From: Lentisphaerota bacterium | Lineage (GTDB): Bacteria > Verrucomicrobiota > Kiritimatiellia > UBA8416 > JAFGTH01 | Length of the DNA: 7,269 nucleotides | Direction of reading: 5' to 3' | Assembly: GCA_016934225.1 (NCBI GenBank) | Contig: JAFGTH010000207.1 | Location: forward strand, 1-7,269 | Part shown: positions 1-6,141 of the stretch, in pieces | Position numbering within the stretch: position 1 is the stretch's first letter | Layout of the letters: each line of letters starts with the position of its first letter | Made by a program: the position numbers and the translations under genes | Notes under the pieces: generated by a model | Databases searched by the model: none | Told to the model about the DNA's origin: nothing | What the model saw: only the letters and a program-made list of their open reading frames with translations

Positions 1-1071
1 CGCCTGTTCCTTCAACGCCAGATCCTTCTTCGCAGCCTCAAGCTCCTTTTCAACTTTGGATATACGCGCCAGGAAATCTTGCTCTTTTGCTGCCGCAGTA
101 TTTTGAGCATCGGCCAGAGCTTTCTTTAAAGCGACCACTTGCTCGCTTATGTCATGTTCCTTTTGAGTAACAACATTCGAACGCTTCGCCTTTTCGTCTT
201 CCAATAATTTCCTGAGTTGCTCATTCGCAGCCTGTTCATCGCCTGCAATTCGGTTTATTTCTTCTAACTTATCGGCCAATTGCCGTTCATTTCGGCGACT
301 ACGATCTTTAAGACTCTGATAATCTTCTTTAAGTTCAAGAATCTGTTTATCCTGCTCGGCAATTTTCAAGTTCTTCTTCTCAAGGTCAGCCGATAAGCCG
401 GCAATAAGCTGAGCCAGCTCCTCGTCTTTTGCGCCGTGATCCAATGCGGTTCCTTCACGTTGCGAATCTTCGGCGGCAGGCGCTTTTGACATTTTCTGAG
501 GCGAGCTGGAACGCACAAGCGATTCTCTGTCGGCTTCGCCCATACGCAGTGGTGTATTACCGGTTTCTCTTGCAGCCAAAGGTCTTGCGACTTGTCCACC
601 CTCATTGCTCTTGGACTGAGACATGTGCATAGCCTTTGTCTCAAGCTTCACAGATTCTTCGCTGCTTGTACCTGCAATTTGCGCCCCGGGTACATTTTCC
701 TGACCCTTGGACTTCAGAAGCGCTTGGGCGGATAACGTTTTGCCCGTATTCAGATTGTGAAGCATGGCATCTACATCTATAACGCCCCTATTTATTAAAT
801 ATGGCGCAGCTAAAAGACTGAAAGGACCATACTGATCTCCGTTCTTCAGTTCGACGATCCAATCCATTTTCAGATCAGGAACTTTTTCTGCTGAAATCCA
901 TGTTTCCTTATCGTTGGACACTTCGTTCCCGGCTGCCACCCTGCCCTGCGCAGCCCAATCACTCAGTGTCTGCAAAGGAATAGGCCCATACGTCAATCCG
1001 CCGTCAATTCGAAGATACCATTCCGACAATTGACCCTTCGCCACTTTTCCGGCATCCACATCTTTCGGCAT
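1..1071 (-). CDS. Tandem GYF_2-domain coiled-coil protein, C-terminus cut by window edge
   Basis: An open frame of 357 codons runs leftward from an ATG at 1071 to the window edge without a stop, so the C-terminus is missing. An in-frame TAA lies upstream of the ATG, and AGAGG precedes it by about 9 nt, which supports this start. Residues 17-67 look like a GYF_2 (DUF4339) module: a WY pair at 18-19, YGP at 28-30, W39, G43, W58 and a closing VPDL at 64-67. Residues 71-120 look like a second, weaker copy (W71, YGP at 81-83). Residues 125-215 are a polar, probably disordered linker. From about 215 to the edge the chain is rich in K, E, A, L and Q with heptad-like spacing, which predicts a long coiled coil. 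No signal peptide or membrane segment is seen in this part. GYF-type modules generally bind proline-rich peptides, so a scaffold or adaptor role is an inference. The partner is unknown, and the missing C-terminus could hold another domain. Confidence 0.85.
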   Translation of the reverse strand, partial: MPKDVDAGKVAKGQLSEWYLRIDGGLTYGPIPLQTLSDWAAQGRVAAGNEVSNDKETWISAEKVPDLKMDWIVELKNGDQYGPFSLLAAPYLINRGVIDVDAMLHNLNTGKTLSAQALLKSKGQENVPGAQIAGTSSEESVKLETKAMHMSQSKSNEGGQVARPLAARETGNTPLRMGEADRESLVRSSSPQKMSKAPAAEDSQREGTALDHGAKDEELAQLIAGLSADLEKKNLKIAEQDKQILELKEDYQSLKDRSRRNERQLADKLEEINRIAGDEQAANEQLRKLLEDEKAKRSNVVTQKEHDISEQVVALKKALADAQNTAAAKEQDFLARISKVEKELEAAKKDLALKEQA

Positions 1072-1095
1072 CGGAAAACCTCTTCTGCGGTTATC

Positions 1096-1125
1096 GCTAT
1101 ATGATTAATACTGTATCAAGTTCAA
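1096..1125 (-). promoter_or_regulatory. Possible promoter of the GYF-domain gene
   Basis: On the minus strand TTGAAC (1125-1120) is followed after 18 nt by TATAGC (1101-1096), about 25 nt before the start codon at 1071. The spacing is acceptable and both boxes match the sigma70 consensus at four of six positions. AT-rich intergenic DNA gives such pairs by chance, so this is tentative. Confidence 0.3.
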
Positions 1126-1157
1126 TATCCTTGCTGGATATGCAGTGCGGCGTCAAG

Positions 1158-1187
1158 TTGATTTGAGCAACCCATCGTCGCTATAAT
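1158..1187 (+). promoter_or_regulatory. Sigma70-like promoter upstream of the MEMO pair
   Basis: TTGATT (1158-1163), an 18-nt spacer and a perfect TATAAT (1182-1187) form a good vegetative-type promoter. Transcription would start near 1194, giving a leader of about 100-115 nt that contains the inverted repeat at 1242-1294. Its orientation fits the two downstream MEMO genes. Confidence 0.6.
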
Positions 1188-1241
1188 TCGTTTTAACGGC
1201 TGATTAATGCCATATTTGCAGCGCTCATCTTCTTCTAGCCG

Positions 1242-1294
1242 TCATTTTCTTGATTTCTGACATGTATTTGTTTATTCAAATACCAAGAAAATGA
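1242..1294 (+). repeat. Nested inverted repeat in the leader of the MEMO lipoprotein gene
   Basis: An 11-nt arm (1242-1252, TCATTTTCTTG) is perfectly complementary to 1284-1294 (CAAGAAAATGA). Nested inside are the arms GTATTTG (1264-1270) and CAAATAC (1277-1283) around a 6-nt AT loop. The two stems are directly adjacent on the 3' side and separated by an 11-nt bulge (1253-1263) on the 5' side. In RNA this folds into one long, AT-rich, bulged hairpin. The ATG at 1291 lies inside the outer stem, while the ATG at 1309 lies 14 nt beyond it. No U-tract follows, so it does not look like an intrinsic terminator. It could be a translational control element, a DNA-binding dyad or the remnant of a small mobile element. 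Confidence 0.7.
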
Positions 1295-1308
1295 TACCGA
1301 AACCGCCT

Positions 1309-2313
1309 ATGGTTAAAAAATATTTAATCGGCATCCTTCTGATTGTTACGGTATCTGCCGGATGCAATAGAACAGATTCCAGTCAGAAAGCCGTGGAAAT
1401 CAAAAAGTCTGTTACTGTTGTCGCGCGACCTCCGGCAGTCGCCGGTTCGTTTTACGACGAACAGACAAATGTACTGCGTCGAAGAGTGCAATTGCTGATG
1501 GATCAGGCAGTTAATTTGAAGATTGACGCACAACTGATTGCTGCGATTGTTCCTCATGCTGGTTATGTTTTTTCCGGCCGCTGTGCCGCGAGCGCCTACA
1601 GGTTGATTGGTCAATCTGATTATCGCAGAGTTATAGTGCTGGGTCCAAGCCATTACGTCGCATTTTCAGGAATATCGCTTCCCGAACCGAACTTAACACA
1701 CTATCGCACACCGCTAGGCGATGTTCCCATAGATACAACAACTTGCAAAGAACTGGCAAGCAGCAAAGGCTTTAGCGTGGTGGAAAAGGCCGGGGAGCGC
1801 GAACATTGCATAGAGGTACAACTGCCTTTTCTGCAACAGACAATCACATCCTTCGAATTAGTGCCGCTCCTGTGTGGAGCAATACCCGAAGACCAAATCA
1901 ATTATTTTGCAAACGCTATCTCAGCACATATCGACAACAAAACCCTTCTTCTTGTTTCATCCGACTTCACTCACTACGGAACAAACTATCGGTTCGTGCC
2001 TTTTCGAGAGAATATCAAAGACAATCTGTACCAATGGCTGACAAAAGCAACCGGATTCCTATCCGCGCTGGACATTGACGGATTTAATGAATACTACTCC
2101 GAAACAAAGGATACGATATGCGGCGTTATACCAATCAAAATAATGATGGTCGCACTAAAGTCATACGGCAATGACGTATTCGGGCGCACTTTGGACTGTT
2201 ACACTTCAGGTGATGTTGTCGGTGACTACAAGAATTCCGTTTCATACGCCACAGTCGGTTTTTTCTCCAACAAACACGCCAAAAACAACGGCAAGCACGA
2301 GAACATTCGCTGA
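1309..2313 (+). CDS. MEMO-family (AmmeMemoRadiSam protein B-like) predicted lipoprotein
   Basis: I chose the ATG at 1309 over the in-frame ATG at 1291. It gives a typical lipoprotein leader (basic residues, a hydrophobic stretch, then VSAGC with the lipid-attachment Cys at residue 19), and the upstream ATG is buried in an inverted repeat. Neither start has a clear Shine-Dalgarno site. The protein has 334 residues. After a 20-residue linker comes a full MEMO domain (PF01875-like). Positions counted from the 1309 start: PHAGYVFSG at 82-90, GPSHYV at 112-117, a tyrosine-arginine-TPLGD stretch at about 132-138, EHCIEVQLPF at 165-174, SSDFTHYG at 217-224 and CG at 271-272. These keep the residues that match the human MEMO1 metal-site His, His, Asp, His and Cys. 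MEMO domains resemble class III extradiol dioxygenases, and the bacterial biochemical role is unsettled. A lipid-anchored, envelope-located MEMO is unusual. It is followed 13 nt later by a second MEMO gene. Confidence 0.85.
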   Translation: MVKKYLIGILLIVTVSAGCNRTDSSQKAVEIKKSVTVVARPPAVAGSFYDEQTNVLRRRVQLLMDQAVNLKIDAQLIAAIVPHAGYVFSGRCAASAYRLIGQSDYRRVIVLGPSHYVAFSGISLPEPNLTHYRTPLGDVPIDTTTCKELASSKGFSVVEKAGEREHCIEVQLPFLQQTITSFELVPLLCGAIPEDQINYFANAISAHIDNKTLLLVSSDFTHYGTNYRFVPFRENIKDNLYQWLTKATGFLSALDIDGFNEYYSETKDTICGVIPIKIMMVALKSYGNDVFGRTLDCYTSGDVVGDYKNSVSYATVGFFSNKHAKNNGKHENIR

Positions 2314-2326
2314 GGCTCCATTTATA

Positions 2327-3184
2327 ATGGCCAGTAATGAAAACAAATTGATACATGAAGCGATCGGAGCAGGTAAATGGTTCCCCGCCAACCCTTCCAC
2401 CCTCAGAAGAGAGATTACCGACTACATTGACTCCGCGCACGTTCCAACCATTAACGGCAAAATTGTGGCTGCCATTGCGCCGCATGCCGGATACATGTAT
2501 TCAGGAGCCGTCGCCGGACATACGTTTAAAGCCATTAAAAATAACAACAATGATGGCGGCAGAAATAAGACCGTTGTTGTGCTGGGAATTTCCCATAGAA
2601 TCTCCTTTCCCGGTTTAGCGCTGCTGGACGGAGATTCCTTCCGAACCCCGCTTGGATTGGCGGTTATGGACACTCAAACGGCGAAAATAATGGCCTCAGA
2701 GTCCGAACAAATATCGTTCGCATACGAACCTCATTACGGCGAGCATTCCGCCGAGAATCAAATTCCTTTTTTGCAAATTGCAATGCCTGAGGCTCGTATA
2801 GTAGTAGGCTTGTCAGGGGAACACTCAAAAAAAACCGTGGAAGAAATTACACGTGTTCTTGTTCATCTTTCCGAAAAGAAAGATATAATTGTGCTTGCAA
2901 GCAGTGACATGCTGCATGATTCCAACCACTCGCTTGTCACCACAACAGACAAAGAAACCCTTACCGCAGTTGAAACTATTGATCACGAATTGATCGTCCG
3001 TAAGTGGAGTCCCGAACACCAGATATTCTGCGGAATCGGGCCAGTGGTAATTGCAATGAAATTCGCTGAGGCGGTAGGATGCCGTTCAGGTATTGTGCTT
3101 CAGTATCGCAATAGCGGGGACGACTTCCCGGAAAGCCGCGGCAATTGGGTTGTGGGCTACGGATCTGCCGTTTTTGCCACATAG
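2327..3184 (+). CDS. MEMO-family (AmmeMemoRadiSam protein B-like) protein, cytosolic paralogue
   Basis: The protein has 285 residues, close to the size of a bare MEMO domain, with no signal peptide. The ATG at 2327 is preferred because the preceding stop codon forms part of TGAGG (2311-2315), a plausible ribosome site 11 nt away, and because the MEMO fold begins soon after. Upstream in-frame codons back to 2171 overlap the conserved end of the previous gene and show no family similarity. Motifs: PHAGYMYSG at 52-60, GISHRISFPG at 87-96, FRTPLG at 105-110, GEHSAENQIPFLQ at 138-150, SSDMLHDS at 192-199 and FCG at 234-236. The five candidate metal or active-site residues (H53, H90, D194, H197, C235) are all kept. 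The partners often seen with this family, AMMECR1 and a radical SAM protein (AmrS), are not in the window. It is very probably co-transcribed and translationally coupled with the preceding paralogue. The substrate is unknown. Confidence 0.85.
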   Translation: MASNENKLIHEAIGAGKWFPANPSTLRREITDYIDSAHVPTINGKIVAAIAPHAGYMYSGAVAGHTFKAIKNNNNDGGRNKTVVVLGISHRISFPGLALLDGDSFRTPLGLAVMDTQTAKIMASESEQISFAYEPHYGEHSAENQIPFLQIAMPEARIVVGLSGEHSKKTVEEITRVLVHLSEKKDIIVLASSDMLHDSNHSLVTTTDKETLTAVETIDHELIVRKWSPEHQIFCGIGPVVIAMKFAEAVGCRSGIVLQYRNSGDDFPESRGNWVVGYGSAVFAT

Positions 3185-3268
3185 CAAATTTCTGAGCATT
3201 CACGTACCTGCACAGAAGATCGCTAATCTGAATATTTCACAAAAACTCTAGGAAAAGATGGAAATTCC

Positions 3269-3297
3269 TTTACAACCTGTTATAGTGCAATTAATTA
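3269..3297 (+). promoter_or_regulatory. Possible promoter belonging to the IS remnant
   Basis: TTTACA (3269-3274) is followed after 17 nt by TAATTA (3292-3297). Alternatively, TGTTATAGT (3278-3286) looks like an extended -10 element. Either would drive the transposase remnant that starts at 3324. No terminal inverted repeat could be assigned with confidence. Confidence 0.3.
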
Positions 3298-3323
3298 CAA
3301 AACACTAACAGAAAGTAATTACC

Positions 3324-3467
3324 ATGCCGATTTGCAACACACAGCCGGAGCTGTTTCCAGCATTTAAATCCAGAAAAATTGAGTTTGATTTTAATGGCGG
3401 CAGCATTACCAGCGATGCTGGCAGTCTTTTGTTAAGGAATGCTGACCGGAGCAATCCTATTGTATGA
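3324..3467 (+). pseudogene. N-terminal fragment of an IS1380-family-like transposase
   Basis: A 47-codon frame starts at ATG 3324 and ends at TGA 3465-3467. Residues 9-40 resemble the conserved N-terminus of IS1380-type transposases: ELFPAFKSRKIEFDFNGG, then SDAG at 30-33 and LLLRNADR at 35-42. That matches the usual pattern of a phenylalanine/aspartate-rich strand, a GG, SD(A/G)G and LLLRE.DR. Full IS1380 transposases are about 400-500 residues, so roughly 90% of the protein is missing, including all catalytic residues. Similarity stops near residue 42, which places a deletion or recombination junction at about 3450. No other part of the element was found in the window. The family call is from motif memory. 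It is a relic, unlikely to be functional. Confidence 0.6.
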
Positions 3468-3635
3468 ATTCGACTTCTTAACCCGCTTATTTCACGAGTT
3501 CAGTCCCATCAAGGCCAGTTCCACAAAGTCTTATCCCACACGCATGCAATTCTTCATGAAATATGCGAGCCAAATTTACCGGCAGATACAATGTGAATAA
3601 TAACGAGTTAACCTCATATGTCAGCACGGTTTGTA

Positions 3636-3664
3636 TTGATTCTTGAACAAACACACAGCATAAT
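3636..3664 (+). promoter_or_regulatory. Sigma70-like promoter of pyrF
   Basis: TTGATT (3636-3641), a 17-nt spacer and CATAAT (3659-3664) lie about 30 nt before the pyrF start. Transcription would start near 3671, giving a very short leader with no room for a pyrimidine-sensing attenuator. The 9-mer CATAATGCC recurs at the promoter before the glycosidase-like gene. Confidence 0.6.
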
Positions 3665-3694
3665 GCCCACATATAAACACAAAAGGAATCTCCC

Positions 3695-4408
3695 ATGCGC
3701 GCGCAACTCATAGTTGCATTAGACTTGCCGACAATCAATGCCGTTCCAAATATCGTTGACCGACTCCCAGATACCGTATCATGGTACAAAATAGGCTTGG
3801 AACTCTTTGCGGGAAACGGACCAGCCGTATTTGATTATTTGCTGAATAAAGGAAAAAATATTTTTCTTGATTTAAAACTCCACGATATACCCAGAACCGT
3901 CGAACGCGCCGTCAAATCCATAGCCGCTCATAATGTCGCAATGATTACGGTTCACGCAAGCGGCGGTAAAGACATGCTCAAGGCTGCGGCGGATGCGGCA
4001 AACACATGCTCGTTTAAACCTAAAATAGTCGCGGTAACGACTCTGACAAGCCTGAATCAAAAGGATTTGAACGAACTCGACATCCAATGTTCGGTTGCAG
4101 AACATACCGCCGTTCTCGGCAACCTGGCAATTTCTTGCGGCCTCGATGGCTTGGTCTGTTCCGCGTTTGAAGCCGAATCTTTACGCAAAAAATTTGGTGA
4201 TGCTCCCGTTCTCGTTACTCCCGGCATTCGCCCTGCCGGCACAGACGCCGGTGATCAAAAAAGAATCGCCACGCCGTCAATTGCCGTGCGCAACGGCTCC
4301 AACTTTCTTGTCGTTGGACGACCAATTCTCGAAGCCGAAAATCCGGCTTCTGCCGTCATAAATATCCTACAGGAAATGCAAGCCGAGAACGCGAACGAAT
4401 GGCAATAA
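3695..4408 (+). CDS. pyrF: Orotidine 5'-phosphate decarboxylase
   Basis: This 237-residue protein catalyses the last step of UMP synthesis, decarboxylation of orotidine 5'-phosphate, in the cytosol. The family signatures are all present: an N-terminal LIVALD strand (D10), K32 in WYKIGLELF, and the catalytic FLDLKLHDIPRTV stretch at 57-69 with D59, K61 and D64. Also present are TVHASGG at 85-91 and the phosphate-binding TPGIRP (175-180) and VVGRPI (206-211). The length is normal for the short bacterial group that includes the B. subtilis enzyme. AAGGA (3683-3687) sits 7 nt before the ATG, so the start is well supported. No other pyrimidine gene is nearby, and it has its own promoter, so it seems to be an isolated housekeeping gene. 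No truncation or missing key residue is seen. Confidence 0.97.
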   Translation: MRAQLIVALDLPTINAVPNIVDRLPDTVSWYKIGLELFAGNGPAVFDYLLNKGKNIFLDLKLHDIPRTVERAVKSIAAHNVAMITVHASGGKDMLKAAADAANTCSFKPKIVAVTTLTSLNQKDLNELDIQCSVAEHTAVLGNLAISCGLDGLVCSAFEAESLRKKFGDAPVLVTPGIRPAGTDAGDQKRIATPSIAVRNGSNFLVVGRPILEAENPASAVINILQEMQAENANEWQ

Positions 4409-4517
4409 ACCACTGCGTCGCATATGTCCGGCTTTTCGACTGCAAAATTTGCGATCACGCCCGATCCGTATTCTGTTGCCATAAATCGTCCATAGCCCAA
4501 AACACTACAGGAAGCAT

Positions 4518-4547
4518 TTGACAACATCTTTCATGGCAGAACATAAT
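4518..4547 (+). promoter_or_regulatory. Near-consensus sigma70 promoter before the glycosidase-like gene
   Basis: A perfect TTGACA (4518-4523), an 18-nt spacer and CATAAT (4542-4547) make this the best promoter in the window. The start point would be near 4554. GGAG at 4573-4576 lies 8 nt before the ATG at 4585. Confidence 0.7.
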
Positions 4548-4557
4548 GCCGGCCATG
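4532..4557. promoter_or_regulatory. Operator-like dyad covering the -10 box
   Basis: CATGGC (4532-4537) and GCCATG (4552-4557) are perfect inverted copies separated by 14 nt. The dyad is centred on the -10 box (4542-4547) of the promoter just described. A protein bound here would block the promoter. A 6+6 match could also be chance, and the regulator family cannot be named. Confidence 0.35.
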
Positions 4558-4584
4558 TCAATTATTCGGATCGGAGAGTAAACC

Positions 4585-5922
4585 ATGATAGTTCAGGCAA
4601 AGAAAAAAACGACTGACAAGAAATGGAAAAAATACCGAACTGTGACAATGGCCGGTCTGAAGGGTTTTGAAACTCGTGATGCAATCAAAATAAATCAATA
4701 TGGCGGAAGAACTGATAAACTCTATAAAGCCACAGGCTTCTTCCGCGTAATGAAAAAAAACAAACGATGGATCATGACCGATCCTGATGGTTGCCAATGG
4801 TATCAGGTAGGCTGTAACCATGTGGTTGTAAACCACACGAAGCAGGGGCAAAAGGCGCTTGCCGGCATCTACGGTTCAAAAGTCCGTTGGGCCAAAGACA
4901 CGGCAGCACAACTTCGTTCTCTCGGCTTCAATATGCTCGGCTGCTGGTCCAACTGGCGCGCATTTCAGAGATCGGCGCCAATGCCATATACAACCCAATC
5001 CGATTTCATGAGAGAATTCGCAAAAAAAATGAACCTGTTAACAAAAAGAGGACGGGACTATAAATGCGGATTCTTTCCTGTACTCCACCCCGCCTTCCCG
5101 TCTTTCTGTAATGAGCATGCCAAAAAAATGCTTGCAGATACCAGAAACGACCCTTGGCTGGTTGGTCATTTTTCTGATAATGAGCTGTATTTTACGACCG
5201 ACATGTTGAAAAGATGCCTGTCGCTTCCCCAAACCGATCCCAATCACCAGGCAGCTCGTAAATGGATGATTGAACATCGGATATCCTCCATGAAGTCATT
5301 TCCCGAATCCATCAAACTCGCTTTCGTGCGATTTGTCGCCGAAACTTACTTCAAAAATGTAAGCAAGGCTATTAAAGCGGCGGATCCAAATCATCTTTAC
5401 CTGGGCTCCCGATTTGCACTGGATACTTCCTCAAAGAGTAATGTTGCGGCACAACGCCCACTCTGGGAAGTTGCCGGAAAATATGTAGATATTATATCAA
5501 TGAACTGGTACAGAAAATGGACACCGGATAAACGGACCATGAATACTTGGAACCGCTGGTCAAATCGCCCGTTTGTAATCACAGAATGGTATGCCAAAGG
5601 AATGGATAGCGGAATGCGCAACATAACCGGTTGGGGCTGGACCGTAAAAACTCAGAAAGATCGCGGCAGGTTTTATCAAAATTTTGCCATCGGATTAACA
5701 AAACATCCGGCTTGCGTAGGTTGGCACTGGTTCAAATACATGGACAACGACACGACCGACAAAAACGCCGATCCATCCAATAGAAACAGCAACAAAGGCA
5801 TCGTAAATTGCCTGTACGTACCTTATTTACAGTTGATCGGAGATATGAAAGAACTAAATGACCAAATCTATCCCCTGCTTGATTATTTCCACGCCTCGTC
5901 GCAAGAAAGAAAAAAACCTTGA
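4585..5922 (+). CDS. Clan GH-A glycoside hydrolase-like protein, GH50/beta-agarase-related
   Basis: A 445-residue protein with a strong promoter and ribosome site, so the start is firm. Residues 50-82 (ATGFFRV, then WIMTDPDG, then VGCNHV) match the entry motif of GH50 agarases and related clan GH-A enzymes. A TIM-barrel-like order follows: LRSLGFNMLGCWSNW at 110-124, then WLVGHFSDNEL at 191-201 with candidate acid/base E200 after N199. MNWYRKW comes at 306-312, FVITEWYAKG at 330-339 with candidate nucleophile E334, and GWHWFKYMD at 379-387, which resembles the GH50 segment G.HWFQY.D. The substrate cannot be read from sequence; agar- or galactan-like saccharides are one possibility by analogy. 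There is no signal peptide and the N-terminus is strongly basic, so it is probably cytosolic, unlike most secreted agarases. It would then act on imported oligosaccharides. An MtaA-like gene follows on the same strand after 219 nt. It may belong to a family other than true GH50. Confidence 0.75.
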   Translation: MIVQAKKKTTDKKWKKYRTVTMAGLKGFETRDAIKINQYGGRTDKLYKATGFFRVMKKNKRWIMTDPDGCQWYQVGCNHVVVNHTKQGQKALAGIYGSKVRWAKDTAAQLRSLGFNMLGCWSNWRAFQRSAPMPYTTQSDFMREFAKKMNLLTKRGRDYKCGFFPVLHPAFPSFCNEHAKKMLADTRNDPWLVGHFSDNELYFTTDMLKRCLSLPQTDPNHQAARKWMIEHRISSMKSFPESIKLAFVRFVAETYFKNVSKAIKAADPNHLYLGSRFALDTSSKSNVAAQRPLWEVAGKYVDIISMNWYRKWTPDKRTMNTWNRWSNRPFVITEWYAKGMDSGMRNITGWGWTVKTQKDRGRFYQNFAIGLTKHPACVGWHWFKYMDNDTTDKNADPSNRNSNKGIVNCLYVPYLQLIGDMKELNDQIYPLLDYFHASSQERKKP

Positions 5923-6016
5923 AAGCCTCCGGCACAATGCCCAGCCAGGTCATGAAAACCGAGAGCCCCCCAAGTATCATTCATCAGAAAACAAACACGA
6001 CAATACTGAATTTTTG

Positions 6017-6060
6017 GTACGCTCGCAGAGCGCACCAGCAAGCAACCGGGCGAGCCCGGT
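6017..6060 (+). repeat. Two adjacent GC-rich hairpins between the glycosidase-like and MtaA-like genes
   Basis: Hairpin 1 pairs CGCTC (6020-6024) with GAGCG (6028-6032) around a GCA loop. It is extended by GGT/ACC (6017-6019 with 6033-6035 after shifting one mismatch). Hairpin 2 pairs ACCGGG (6045-6050) with CCCGGT (6055-6060) around CGAG. Neither is followed by a T-tract on either strand, so they are not ordinary intrinsic terminators. They may stabilise or process a shared mRNA, or be a REP-like element. No second copy occurs in the window. Confidence 0.5.
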
Positions 6061-6141
6061 ACACAACCATCGGTCACAACCTGTTCGAAGCCCGCTGCGC
6101 GGTCTTCTCAAGGGCGAACCGGAACGTTGGCAGAGGGAACT

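Larger units (their letters stand above)
3185..3694. other. 510-bp intergenic region: IS remnant, unassigned DNA and pyrF promoter
   Basis: Its first 85 nt hold nothing recognisable and no clear terminator for the MEMO operon. From about 3269 to 3467 it holds a promoter-like sequence and the start of an IS1380-like transposase frame. From 3468 to about 3630 nothing was recognised: the remnant's frame stays open for 42 codons after its TGA, up to another TGA at 3594, but that peptide does not resemble a transposase. The last 60 nt hold the pyrF promoter and ribosome site. Confidence 0.6.

Noticed and set aside
1291..1308. Upstream ATG of the first MEMO gene
   Set aside because: It adds MIPKPP before an otherwise standard lipoprotein leader, sits inside a hairpin stem and has no ribosome site; it remains possible.
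2171..2326. Longer version of the second MEMO gene starting 52 codons upstream
   Set aside because: The added residues overlap the conserved C-terminus of the first MEMO gene in another frame and show no family similarity; TGAGG and the fold start support ATG 2327.
3540..3575. Palindromes GCATGC and TTCATGAA and a short CGCAT/ATGCG inverted pair
   Set aside because: Short, common sequences with no promoter or gene boundary beside them.
3487..3789. 100-codon minus-strand frame
   Set aside because: Its first third is antisense to pyrF and it has no recognised motif or ribosome site as a whole.
4255..4527. 90-codon minus-strand frame overlapping the end of pyrF
   Set aside because: Half of it is antisense to pyrF; the rest matches no family I know.
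5732..5980. Minus-strand frame with a hydrophobic N-terminus
   Set aside because: Mostly antisense to the glycosidase-like gene; the hydrophobic stretch is short and no family is recognised.
6079..6095. GTTCGAA stretch resembling a tRNA T-loop
   Set aside because: The flanks do not pair as a T-stem and no acceptor, D or anticodon arm can be built around it.
6127..6141. TTG start five codons upstream for the MtaA-like gene
   Set aside because: ATG 6142 has AGAGGG just upstream and begins where homologues usually begin.
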